NCBI RefSeq assembly: GCF_025024155.1
Contig: NW_026251709.1
Coordinates: 1 to 64,000 of the forward strand
Source of the DNA: Gamsiella multidivaricata
Taxonomy: Eukaryota; Mortierellomycota; Mortierellomycetes; Mortierellales; Mortierellaceae
Direction of reading: 5' to 3'
Length of the DNA stretch: 64,000 bases
Part shown: in pieces, positions 24,113-34,326 of the stretch
How positions within the stretch are numbered: position 1 is the first letter of the stretch
How the letters are laid out: every line of letters starts with the position of its first letter
Notes under the pieces: model-generated
Seen by the model: the letters and a program-made list of their open reading frames with translations, nothing else
What the model was told of the DNA's origin: nothing
The model's database searches: none
Translations under genes and position numbers: made by a program

Positions 24113-26207
24113 TCAAACAGCCATGCCGCCTACATCCATGCCACACACTTCCAGTGACTTTTCTAGGGGCTGATCAAACTGTATCCTGACATTATGGACC
24201 AGTCCTCTGGGCAGGTTAGGTGCAGATGGGCAAGAGATATCCAACGTCATGGTGTGTGCGAATGGGAATCGTGTGGAGTGGCGACACGTTGTCCATTCGG
24301 TGCCTGCTTGGTCAGAGACCATCACCGTGAACTTGCCGTCCAGATGGGCTAATGATTTTGAAGATGTCACCGTGAACTTCCTCAGCGGTGTCGCCTTCAC
24401 AAATTGGAGTCCGAACGACTCGCCTGTTTGTGGGACTAGAAGAAGAAAGAAAAAGAAAGAAATCGAATGAGTTGGTTCTCCGGGACACAGTTCTGATGCA
24501 TTTTACACATCGCTTCTAATGACTCACGTTTGAAGCTATTCCAGCAAGTCAGGGGATCATTATCGACCGCGTGGATATAGGCGAACTTGCTGATGAACTC
24601 GTTGCTGGGATACTCCAGTGCAAAGAACTTTTGATTCTGTTCATCAATCGTCTGCAGGTCGCCACTAAATACAACATCCTTAGGATTTGGGAATGGGTCC
24701 ATACTGGTCATAAACAAGCATTTGTCGTTGTAACATGGTGATCTAAAATGAAATATATTGTAAAATGTTAACCAAGCCGTCTCTGAGAGATCTCCTGTCA
24801 ATACTCGTAGCAGTCGAGTGGAGTACAAACCTAGCATGACGGTCCTTGATATAAGGAAGCTCCTCTTCCCGAGGGAAGTAGTCCTTTTCTGACACCTCTG
24901 GGTTCGCAACCAGTGCAGAATAGAGGCGATCAGCGGCATCAAGCTATCGGGGAAGAACGAAGTCAAATGTAACCAGTGATCAGAATTGGTGAGCCAAGAG
25001 TACCAACAAGGATCAAAGGAGATCTTTCACGAACCATGTTCCTGAAGACAATGGCCCAGTGGTCGCTGACTCCATCCGTGCTCCATCCGTTCTTCTGGTC
25101 GAGCGGCGTGAGATAGTTCACAAGCTGGTAGGGGTACTGGTTGGTCCAGATAGAGAAGTACATGTCAATGACTCTCAACCTGTCCTTGGCCAGATTGCTG
25201 TTTCCGCCCTGTTCCAGTAACCGCTGTGCCTTCTCTCTGGGAAGATAAGATCCAGTGCCCATCCACGAAAATCCAGCATGCATCCTACGATCTATGGATA
25301 CACATGGCACAATATAAAAAAAAAAAAAAAAAAAAAAAAGTGGCAACAGGAGAAAAAAGCCTTCAGTCTCAGATATGAAGGTATGCAAGCGTGAGCATGG
25401 GCCACACTCCATGGTGAAACAACGCAAAAGATGGAATGAGCCCAGCGATCCATTTCCCGACAAGAGTAACTCACCTTCATTCGTAAAGGTCCATCGACGA
25501 TGCTCCATATGAATTAATGGCAAGGTGTTGGTGTGGATGAGATTGGGGCTCGTCAAAAAGTTGGTATAGAGCGCATCCATGTGTGTGTTCAGCCAATCGT
25601 CGTCCTGAAAGTAGCAATGCTGATATTTCGCCAACGAGCACGACATGTATTTTGCAAAGTCGTGCAGGTTCTCCTTGCCATTGTATATCTGCAGCTCTGG
25701 TAAGGGGCCAAAGCTGGGGTCGAGCTCAAAGTCGCGTTTAGACAGTTTGTTCTCCTTGTTGTTGTTCCAGATGATGATCTCCTTAATGTAAGGATATCTT
25801 GCCAGATATCTGACAATCAACTTCAGACCCTCCAGACGCTTCCAGCCCAACAAGATAGCGGTCGCCGGCAAGAGGTGGGCATTCTCCTCCAGGACCAATG
25901 CTTCCTCCGTAAAGTCATCAAAGCTATAAGCTGACTGTCTGGTCTCAAGGATCTGCTTGACTATCAGCTCTCGCTCTGCTTCGCTCCTGGACTCGTGCTC
26001 GGACTGCTCAATAGAGGTGTGAGGGGTGCTGTTCGAGCCAGAGATACGAAAGACGGCAAGGAGGGAGATGATGCAGAGACCAATTAGGATGAAGAGCCTT
26101 CCAGGGCTAATGCGGCGGAGCTGTGAGAGTAGACCGGAGGATCCTTGCCGCCTGATGTTGCCTGAAGAGTGGAGCGGGAGTCCGTTCCCACTAGTACTTC
26201 TTTTCAT
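24113..26207 (-). CDS. GT64-type (exostosin-like) glycosyltransferase, Golgi/ER type II membrane protein
   Basis: Five exons, complement(24113..24435, 24528..24742, 24831..24943, 25035..25291, 25475..26207), total 1641 nt, 546 aa. All junctions close in phase. A basic serine-rich N-terminus is followed by a signal anchor at about residues 37-56 (LFILIGLCIISLLAVF). The catalytic region has landmarks of the GT64 family: a fold-start LLGWKRLEGL, EIIIWNNNKEN, the metal-binding acidic motif YFQDDDW, and FSWMGTGSYLPREKA with RVIDMYFSIWTNQYP. In animals GT64 enzymes (EXT/EXTL) transfer N-acetylhexosamine to glycosaminoglycan precursors. The fungal acceptor is not known. The ATG at 26207 is preferred because further upstream only a TTG is in frame. 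The gene faces DIB1 across a 409-bp divergent promoter. Confidence 0.8.
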
Positions 26208-26616
26208 CGTTCTGTTCAAGCGTCCTCGTCCAGATGAGAGTGAGAGTATGACACAAAAGGAAAGGGACGAAGGAGTGGACAGCCTGACAAAGGAGAATTC
26301 CTCCAGGAAAGAAGTGTCCAGAGGAGAAGAGGAAAGGAAGTGGGGGAGTGGAGAAGACGGGAGCGGCGTTGAAGGAAGAATGAGTGAGATGATAATCGTC
26401 TTTATTCGTTTTCCCCAAGGATGCCTGCCAGGGCCCAGAGAGATTTTGCGACCAATCGCAGGCAGTCATTGCCTGGGTATAAGTAAGCCACGTTCTTAAG
26501 ACTGATCCAGGTCTTTTCTGTTGCTCTCCCATTCCATTACCTTCTTCGCTCATTGCTTCCATTTGCTCCCTCCAGCAAAAGAAAACCAAGACCTCTGTAC
26601 TATATAATCTTTCATT
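26208..26616. promoter_or_regulatory. Divergent promoter between GT64 gene and DIB1
   Basis: 409 bp separate two divergent start codons, so both promoters must lie here or overlap. On the DIB1 side there is GGGTATAAGTAAG at about 26477-26489 and TATATAATC at 26601-26609, directly before the DIB1 ATG. The second is too close to act as the TATA box for a normal leader. No transcription start can be fixed from sequence. Confidence 0.45.
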
Positions 26617-27157
26617 ATGGTAAGTAGCAGCCTGCCTATTGGGCCATTATCATCACATCCTCTTGTCTTTCATTCAAGCCGGTGTGTATGGTCTCTAACA
26701 CATCTTTTTTTTTATTATTCCACCGCGATAGTCATATTTCCTTCCACATCTTACGAACGGCTGGCAAGTCGATCAAGCCATCCTCTCAGAGGAAGATCGC
26801 GTAGTCGTTATCCGGTTCGGCACCGACTGGGATCCAACATGCATGCAAATGGATGAACTCCTCTATTCCGTCGCCGAAAAGATCAAGAACTTTGCAGTCA
26901 TCTACCTGGTCGATATCACTGAAGTACCGGACTTCAACAAGATGTACGAACTCTACGACCCCTGCACGACCATGTTCTTTTTCCGCAACAAGCACATCAT
27001 GGTTGATCTCGGTACAGGAAACAACAACAAGATCAACTGGGCGCTCGACAGCAAACAGGAGCTCATTGATATTGTAGAAACTGTGTTCAGAGGCGCAAGG
27101 AAGGGAAGGGGTCTGGTCGTCTCGCCAAAAGACTACTCGACAAAGTACAAGTACTAA
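26617..27157 (+). CDS. DIB1: DIM1/DIB1, U5 snRNP 15 kDa thioredoxin-fold splicing protein
   Basis: Two exons, 26617..26619 and 26732..27157, total 429 nt, 142 aa, exactly the usual length of this highly conserved family. Exon 1 is the ATG alone, followed immediately by GTAAGTAG; exon 2 starts after GCGATAG with TCA. The protein begins MSYFLPHLTNGWQVDQAI and contains VIRFGTDWDPTCMQMDE, VDITEVPDFNKMYELYDP and MFFFRNKHIMVDLGTGNNNKINW, all diagnostic. DIM1 is a component of the U4/U6-U5 tri-snRNP needed for pre-mRNA splicing in the nucleus. An AATAAA signal lies about 100 bp after the stop (CCAAATAAAGAACC). The adjacent downstream gene is a diverged copy in the same orientation. Confidence 0.95.
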
Positions 27158-27448
27158 GAGGAAGCTGCGGCGGACGAAGCGACTCTTTCTTTCTTTTTCT
27201 TTTTTCCTCCCTGGGATGGACTCGCTTTGTTTTTACGACTATGCACCAGGACGCCAAATAAAGAACCCCCCTCCTTTCCAGTTGTACCATATCTGCTGAG
27301 CGATTACGGGCGCAATGCAAATACAATCAATGTTTCGACAGCAATGCAAAGCGGTGCAAACAGCTCTTCCGTTCTGTTCCTACCACCAAACAAAATCCAC
27401 AGTTTCCTCTTCTTACAGCACTTCACATTCAAGGATATCCAACAACAA

Positions 27449-27937
27449 ATGTCTACACCTCTCCTACACCTCAAAACCGCTCGTCAAGTCGACCAGGCCA
27501 TCCGCTCAGAATATGACCGCCTAGTCATTATTCGCTTTGGCAACAACAGCGACCCACTATGCACACAAGTAGACGAGCTCTTCGGCTCTGTCTCTGGAAA
27601 GATCCAATCCCTCGCGATTGTCTATAAGGTCGATATCACCCAGCTCACGGACTTCAATAGACTCTACGGATTGAATGATCCCTGTAACGTGGTGTTCTTT
27701 TTCCGCAACGAGCATATCTCTGTCGACATGGGCGTGGATGGATTTGACTTGGCAAACTACTGGTCGCTAGTCGGACATCAGGATTTGGTGAACCTTGTAG
27801 AGATGACGCTAGTGGCAGCGCATAAAAGAACAGGCCATACCATCCCCCCAGCGATCGACTCGACAAGGTGCAGGAGCCGATTAAGTGAGAGGAGGTCTTT
27901 GACCAAGAGGACGACTTTTGGAATTCTGGACGCATGA
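27449..27937 (+). CDS. Diverged DIM1 paralogue (tandem duplicate)
   Basis: A single uninterrupted ORF of 162 aa starts 291 bp after the DIB1 stop. It aligns along its whole length with the neighbouring DIB1 product: MSTPLLHLKTARQVDQAI, VIIRFGNNSDPLCTQVDE, VDITQLTDFNRLYGLNDP, VVFFFRNEHISVDMG. The GNNNKIN segment, invariant in true DIM1, is replaced (GVDGFDLANYW), and the C-terminus carries an extra ~20 basic residues. The start is fixed by alignment with DIB1; an upstream in-frame extension has no similarity. The intron after the ATG in DIB1 is missing here. An AATAAA (AACAATAAATG) lies near 28080. The frame is intact, so this may be a functional specialised copy or a recent decay candidate. 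A role in the spliceosome is only inferred. Confidence 0.85.
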   Translation: MSTPLLHLKTARQVDQAIRSEYDRLVIIRFGNNSDPLCTQVDELFGSVSGKIQSLAIVYKVDITQLTDFNRLYGLNDPCNVVFFFRNEHISVDMGVDGFDLANYWSLVGHQDLVNLVEMTLVAAHKRTGHTIPPAIDSTRCRSRLSERRSLTKRTTFGILDA

Positions 27938-28151
27938 ATGAACCGGGCCACCCATCTGCTTCGCCACTCGTGCAGTCCAGTATTAAATCAATTTCATCGT
28001 TTCCGCTTGTTTGGAGGCATCCATTATTCCATTATCTGAAGCATGCGATGCATCTCATTGCATTCTATTGCGTTCAATTGAACAATAAATGATATTCGGC
28101 TGTCGTGGACTTTTGAAGCTGTGTTTTTTTTTTTCTTAATTTTTTTATTAT

Positions 28152-28427
28152 TCATTGCACAATTGTTCCGGAGCCTTTGTGCGACTGTTCTTGAGCGGCT
28201 GTTGTAAGCGTAACGCCCTCCATCGGATTCGGCGTCTTGTCGATATTCGGAGATCCGGCTGCAGCCTCGTCCTCCTGGATTGATGAGCTCAAATCCTCAA
28301 CGAAATCCGTCTGTGTGGCAGAATCTCGGACCAGCTTGCCCCTGGGGGACCATCGTGTGGACTCGACCTTGCTGAGGGTTGCAGCAGATAATGGGTAATT
28401 GAAATTCGAGCGTCTGAAACCGTCCAT
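28152..28427 (-). CDS. Small hypothetical protein (91 aa)
   Basis: An ORF with a good start context (CAGCACCATGG) and a TATAAAA box at 28514-28520, about 87 bp upstream of the ATG. The product begins MDGFRRSNFNYPLSAATL and is polar and probably disordered, with SATQTDFVEDL, a sequence resembling a short linear motif (TQT) that binds dynein light chain. That resemblance is only suggestive. No domain was recognised. The TATA position, the start context and the absence of a better ORF on the other strand support a real gene. Confidence 0.5.
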   Translation of the reverse strand: MDGFRRSNFNYPLSAATLSKVESTRWSPRGKLVRDSATQTDFVEDLSSSIQEDEAAAGSPNIDKTPNPMEGVTLTTAAQEQSHKGSGTIVQ

Positions 28428-28513
28428 GGTGCTGTTGTTCTTTGTAACTTTGTTCTTTCTTTTGATCCGGCTTGTTGTAATTTGCTAGGATGAAAAAAGG
28501 ACGGGGCCAGGGG

Positions 28514-28520
28514 TTTTATA
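28514..28520 (-). promoter_or_regulatory. TATA box candidate for the 91-aa gene
   Basis: TATAAAA on the minus strand, within TGTATAAAACCCC, about 87 bp upstream of the ATG at 28427, a spacing compatible with a short leader. Confidence 0.5.
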
Positions 28521-29521
28521 CAGGCTTCCTAGCCAAGAGGGATAGAAGAGAGTAGGAGGAGTGAGGGGAAGAGATCGTCAAATCATATCTCGTTTCTCAT
28601 GACGCGCTCTGGGAGCGAGAGCGAGAGCGAGATCTTAGCCAAGGCGGAGAAAAGGTCGCGCTTGGCAGAAGTTGAAAAAATAAATAGTTACAATTCCCTC
28701 AGCTTTGTCAGTGACCCATTTAGCGCCGTTTTCTGTGCTACGCCCATACATGCAGCCGGAAGGGTCTTTTCCATGTCCGAGGACAAAAAATAATTCTCGG
28801 CACCAAGTTTCGACTGTTGAACTGACTGCGGGGTCCCTTCAAAGAGGCGATGGCTACCATCCATATCAACAATACCTGCATTTTTTGGTCAGAGGACCCA
28901 GCTCTACTTGATAATACCCACTTGCAAAGTAAAAAAAAAAGGACGTCTCTTGAGGGACCAGTCAAGGTTTAGTTTGAACTCATCATGGCCTTGGCATCCT
29001 TCCTAAACCTTCCCAAAGAGAGAAAGCATTCTTTGTGCCAGTCGTAAAATCTTTTCGCATCCAAGGCTTCTCTCCAATCCTTCCCAAACAAAGGAAGGAT
29101 GGCGTTACATGATCCTCTGTAGCTCTTTTGTTCTAATCCGCCCCATACTTAACATTGGTCGATCATCCTTCATTGCCACTACTTTCATAACTGTACCTCT
29201 GCCCAGCCTTTTTTTTTTTTTTTTTATGTCTAGCTCATTATCGGCAAACGCTTTCCTACAACAATCGGCGCGCGAAACAAAAGACATATGAGTTACATGT
29301 CAAATGTCCTACTGAGCCATTGCTTCAAAAATCTATATACACTAGTGCGGACCCATAACGGGCATGACTAGCAACCACTACGCGTGTCCGGTGCAAGGTG
29401 AGGTAGCGACTTGGAGCGCGTGAAGCTGGCACTGTTCACTAGAGTGTGTTGGACTTGGTGATCTTCTTTGGATGAGCGCGGCTCATGAAAACAAGCTGTT
29501 TCTCAGCGGACGCGTATAATT
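28521..29521. other. Intergenic, no supported gene
   Basis: A 1-kb stretch with scattered short ORFs on both strands. It includes an A-run near 28929-28940 and a T-run near 29209-29225. Nothing with coding character was identified. Confidence 0.45.
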
Positions 29522-30354
29522 TCAATATGCGTCGAATGGCTTTGGAAAGCTAAAAATGAGGGCTACTCTTAGGAGGGCTCCAAGGATTAAAGGAAGACGA
29601 GTGGGGTACGATAAGGTCAACGCGGGGGTCGAGACGGTGACATAGGTGGTAGATGCAATCGAGGTGATGATGGCGGTCGAGTATGTAAGAGAGGAAGCGG
29701 CCGATGTAACATAGACGGTTGCGTTGGTTGAGGCAGCGTCCGACGCTGTGGAGATATAGGAGCTGATGTAGCTATTCCCAAGCGCGGCTGCTAGGATGCT
29801 AGGATTGCGCCGTAAATCTTAAATCATATCCACAGAACCCTACAATATGAAATATCCGTTCGAGACTGCACACACATACACACAGCTGCCTATCTTGGAT
29901 TCTTCAGCTTGGTATCTGGTCCTTTGGACCATGTCAACGCTGCAACGTCCAAGGTATAGATATTCCCAACGCTGTGGCAGGTCACATAAAAATTAGATCC
30001 CCCGACCTCGACCACTTTCTTATCTCCGTAAGCTGGCGCAAGGTAAGGTTCACAGTGTGGAGCAAGAGTCATTTTGATCCAGCTCCTAGGTTCGTTTATC
30101 CATCCAGACTTCAGGCTGTAAGTAACCATGTCCTGAGGTCCTCGCGCTATTAGAACACTCCCCCTAAATTGCTGGCTCCAGGCATCGAGTGGATTGAGGG
30201 CTTGAGCGGTCGCGTTCTATGAAGGTGACAGATCGGTCATGAGAGTTTCGAAAGACAGAATCAATTGCATTACCTGCAGCGTCTGTACGCATCCCGCCGA
30301 GGATATAAAGTCTTTGATTCTCCTTGTATGCAGAGAATATGCAGTATGTGTGAT
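29522..30354 (-). pseudogene. Decayed kelch-repeat cell-surface gene
   Basis: Three coding pieces read in order on the minus strand. 30274-30354 encodes a kelch blade core (LYILGGM) after an acceptor at 30355-30357. 29890-30200 encodes more blade sequence (NPLDAWSQQFRGSVLIA, NFYVTCHSVGNIYTLD, WSKGPDT) and then hits a stop. About 29522-29815 encodes a Ser/Thr-rich stretch (SYISSYISTASDAASTN) followed by a hydrophobic tail, as in GPI-anchored or stalked surface proteins. No GT donor is available before the stop at 29890, and sequence expected between the second and third pieces is missing. No convincing 5' exons were found upstream. The gene looks broken by internal deletion and 5' loss. Confidence 0.55.
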
Positions 30355-33300
30355 CTATGGGACAGTGGCGAGGCAGAATAGGGATAGAAAGACATTGGCG
30401 AAATCAAATGAAGGCGGACAATGTTGTGAATATCAGTAGAGGCTGCAGATAGTATCAGAACTAGAGTGTAATATAAAAACGACGTTCACAAAGAGCAAAA
30501 AAAAAAAAAGGATACGAACAGGCGTCAAAGGAACAGGGAGATGAAGACGATGGCCATGTTCGAGAATTGAGCCCTGTCTTGCAACAGAGCCTTGTGCGTG
30601 GTGGGATCAGATAGCCCATGGGGGGTTGAACCATTTAAGACGTTTGTGAAACATGAGCTGAAATGAGCTATGCCTACCTGTCCTATGGGCGGCCATTGCA
30701 TAGGCAAAGAATGCTGCCGGGGCGTTAATTTTCGAATAGCACAGCTGCTGCAGGACCGAGACAGTTTCGAAGCTAAACTTGAAAAGCGCGAAGAGCTGTT
30801 GTCTCATCGCCCGAATCGAATGCACAGACTGGCTCTGGGCTTTGGCCTATGATCAATAGTCAACCATTCAACCAATACGCACCTCTTACAATCTCTTCCA
30901 ATGCCTTTGGAGGAGGTCATCTGGCTCCGCTTTGCCGTAATTGGATAGACTTCTAACAATACCGCGCGCGCGTCTTCCCTCGATGAGAAGCTTGGTTTCG
31001 AATCCATGCGCTGGACTGTACCAATCACACTAGGAATGCTGTGCCCTGCACCTTTGAAACATATTCCTGTCCTGAATGGTTCTGGCAGAGTTATCATGTC
31101 ATTTTGAGGGTACTTACGACCAAAAGATGTATAAACATTGATTCACGATTGGTTCCCTGCGTAAAGCAATTCAGTACGTTGACCAATTGCGCACGTAAAC
31201 TAGAGTCGTTTTTAACTTCCACGTATGCTCCGTCTGCAAGGCTTTAAATGCAATAAGGTACGCCGAATTTAAGATCGATGATGAGGTGTATAAGACTGCT
31301 CAATGTGAACTATAGTCGACAGACAGGACGCGCTACTGTTTGGTTCCACATTTAATCCCGTCTCACATTGCAGCTAAGATGAGGGCGAATACAAGGTTTA
31401 TGCAGCAGAGGTATGTAGAGGAGATACTTTGGTTTCTACAGATAATAAAACTATCGTGCATGTTTCTTTCTATTCACATGAAAGTTGTGTGCGTTTTGGA
31501 CCATGGCGGAGACGCATAATAAAGCTGTGGTAGAGTTACACGTCAACCGCCTTGCGTATCCATTCTGTTTCCGCAGCTTGAAGAAAAAATCGAATTAGTA
31601 GAGCATAGGCGTTCAGTGGCAGATACTCTACCAAGGATGCACTCATCCCATCTTTTTTTTTTTTTATTTTTTTTTTTATTTGTGTTTTAGCCACAAGGTT
31701 CCGTTCCATCGAAAATCACTTCGTTCAGGTTGCACAACGATGGAGAACCGGTTTTTGAGATACAAAGGAGCCTGACAATCGCAGGGCGCTACTTCAGGCC
31801 ATGGTTTCGTCTTATGTCCTGCCCCAGTCCGCGTAGATATACTGCCTGGTAGGGCCTGGGCATCTCCCTCCCTCCTCCCCAGAATACGATGACGACCAAA
31901 ACACTCGACGACGTCTTCATTTAATGGTGGAAAAGCGGGTTATCGGCCCAACAGGCTAATGAGCGATCAGACCATCCCTTATAGAGGGCCAAAAGGCGAA
32001 GTGCATCCAACGAGCAGTGTGTCTACAGGATAAACGAAGCAAAGCAAGAGATATTTGGGTCAGAATAAACACGAGTTGCGCATCTAGATCCCTTCGCATA
32101 TTAAAAGGCAACGACTCGAAGAGTGCTCTACGCTGGAGAACAAATTAACCGCTTAGCAAAACGTCGTATTCTAACCAATGTATTTGGTTGATATAGACAT
32201 TGGCAGAGCAATTTTTATCCCTATTTTCTTTCACCTTGGCAAGTACCCGAGACTTTATGTGATTTTGTTGACGTATATAGAAGGCTGCCCACTGAAGATA
32301 TGCCTCCTTCGCACTTGCTGAAATTCATGGCTCCTAAAAAAAAAAAAAAAAAAAAAAAAGATCAAAGGCAGATGCCGATCGAGTAATCCAAAGAAAGGAA
32401 AGAGCAGATGAGGTTTGTTTGTTGTATTTACATGATGAAGAGTACCAGGCGGGAAGAACTCTGGCTGTTTAGAGAGACATGTCGTACAGTACTTAGTGAT
32501 GGGCGTCGATGCAGCAAATGCTCCGGCTACTGTTGCTGTTAATGATGATGGACTAGTAATGCGGCCTTCATAGATCTTGTTTGTTGCAAGTACCAACATT
32601 GTTGTTGCTTGAGCGCATGTTTGTATATTATAATACACCGAGTCAGCTGGTGTGCATGCCGTAAGAAAGACTGCAGCTGCTGCAGTGGAGGGCAAGCGTC
32701 CATGTTCGTGTCTATCTCCATATTCATATGTTCATGTAGCCATGCTATGTACACGTACTACATGCGTTTCCATAGCCAGCCAGTTTGGGTGCTTTTTGTG
32801 CTGTGTGGGAAGCGGGAAAAACTGATGTTTGTTGTTTATCATTGTGAGAGGTATGAGTATCGACCATAGAAACGGCGGGACGCCTTGCGATGTCTTGCAA
32901 AACATAGGCACACCATAAAAGCCGAGAGTACAAGTCGTTCTTCAAAATCACTGCCAACCGCTGGTACCCAATGAGTGTTTAATACAAAGCGAGGTAAAGA
33001 ACTGACGTCTGTTGGGAGTAACCATCCTCATATTTCCAAGCATCTGACTCTGCATGTAGCCAGGTGGAATCCTGATTGTAATTGGGCCCTGGTTCCAGGT
33101 ATATAGCCTAGACCAGACAGGACACACGTCCACAAAAGACAGCGGCCGACCAACCAGCGCAAGGGATGCACCTGACAGTGAACCCTAAGCTCGATTGGCC
33201 CTTGTTGCTCGACATTTTTACGTCTTTGCTCATTTGGAATCTGTACTGGGGTATGTGCTCTCGTTGTCGACACCTACAGTCGTTTCATACAACAAGCCTT

Positions 33301-34026
33301 GCGATCGCAGAGACTGAGAGGGCAGCTCTCACTGGCTGTCCCCCTGTGTCCTGATGCTCTCGTTAATTTTTTTTTTTTGGATCATCCTGACTGAATCCTC
33401 TAGAAAGCGACCATATGAACTTTGGCTCTATGTCGTGATTATGGCCAGATAGCAGATAGCAAAAAGAACCTGTGGTGCTCTTCATGGTACTATGTCATAC
33501 GTATGAAGAACTAAGGCGACGAGGGCATATCAACACAACACAAACTGCAGCAGTGGCAGGGGGCCGATAAACAGGCTTTGTCGTTGAGAAAGTGGGAGGA
33601 AGATAGCTATGATACAGCACCACTCACCCACCTGCAGAAACATTAAAGAGGCTATTGAGACTACTGAATACATAACCCTTTTTGTGCGTTGCAGTTGCAG
33701 TTGCAGCCGCAGCTGCAGACCCTGGAGTAAGCCGGGCCAGACCTCTTGACAAGAAAATCTTTTTGTTTGGTCCCCTGGGGCGCTCTCGTCTTTCTGTCAG
33801 TTGTACACGCACGCGGGTATCTGCAGCTTTGTTTGTGTGCTCGACTCTTGTATTAAACCCAACTCTTCTGCTCCTTCTTCTTCTTCTCCTCCATCCTATC
33901 TTCCTTTAGCTTTATCACTCTTATCCATCTGCCCATCCTTCCGTCCGTTTCACCGTTTTGTTGTGTTTACACTTATTCTCACTTTCTCATATACGCATAT
34001 ACTTGGATACTTGGACAAACAATTAT
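30355..34026. other. Long low-coding stretch
   Basis: 3.7 kb with little coding signal. It includes possible remnants upstream of the kelch pseudogene (30500-31100), T-rich runs near 31650-31680, an A-run at 32335-32359, and a coding-like segment on the minus strand at 32255-32740 listed separately. No other gene is supported. Confidence 0.4.
32255..32740 (-). other. Coding-like exon pair of unknown gene
   Basis: The minus-strand frame at about 32460-32695 reads as ordinary protein with spaced cysteines (ADSVYYNIQTCAQATTML, ITKYCTTC). A second segment after a T-tract and AG (32255-32335) continues to a stop at 32255. A start codon and upstream exons were not found; the frame is closed upstream near 32740. 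It may be the 3' part of a small secreted cysteine-containing protein or a chance ORF. Confidence 0.25.
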
Positions 34027-34140
34027 CTCTCTCTCTCTCTCTCTCTTTCTCTCCCTCTCTCTCCCTTTCTTCCTCTCTCCCTTTCTTTCTCTCTCTCGTC
34101 CTCTCTCTCTCTCTCACTCTCTCACTCTCTCTTTCACTCT
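34027..34140 (+). repeat. CT-rich microsatellite in the LRR gene leader
   Basis: A run of CTCTCT/CCCTCTCT/CTTTCT units, essentially all pyrimidine over about 110 bp, ending about 190 bp upstream of the ATG at 34327. Pyrimidine tracts are common in leaders or core promoters of filamentous fungi, so it probably lies in the 5' UTR or promoter. Confidence 0.75.
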
Positions 34141-34326
34141 TTTCTCCCCAGCTGCCATCTTTCTATCGCCTTTTTTGTTTTTTGTTTGTTTCTGTTACAC
34201 TTCCCCATATCCTGCCTAGTCTCTTTAAAAGAAGCGGCTCCTTCGTCGGTCGGTCGCTCGCACACTTCCACTTCTTCTCTTCTTGACGTCCACTCTCTTT
34301 TTCTCATCTCCGACCAAGTCCTCCCT

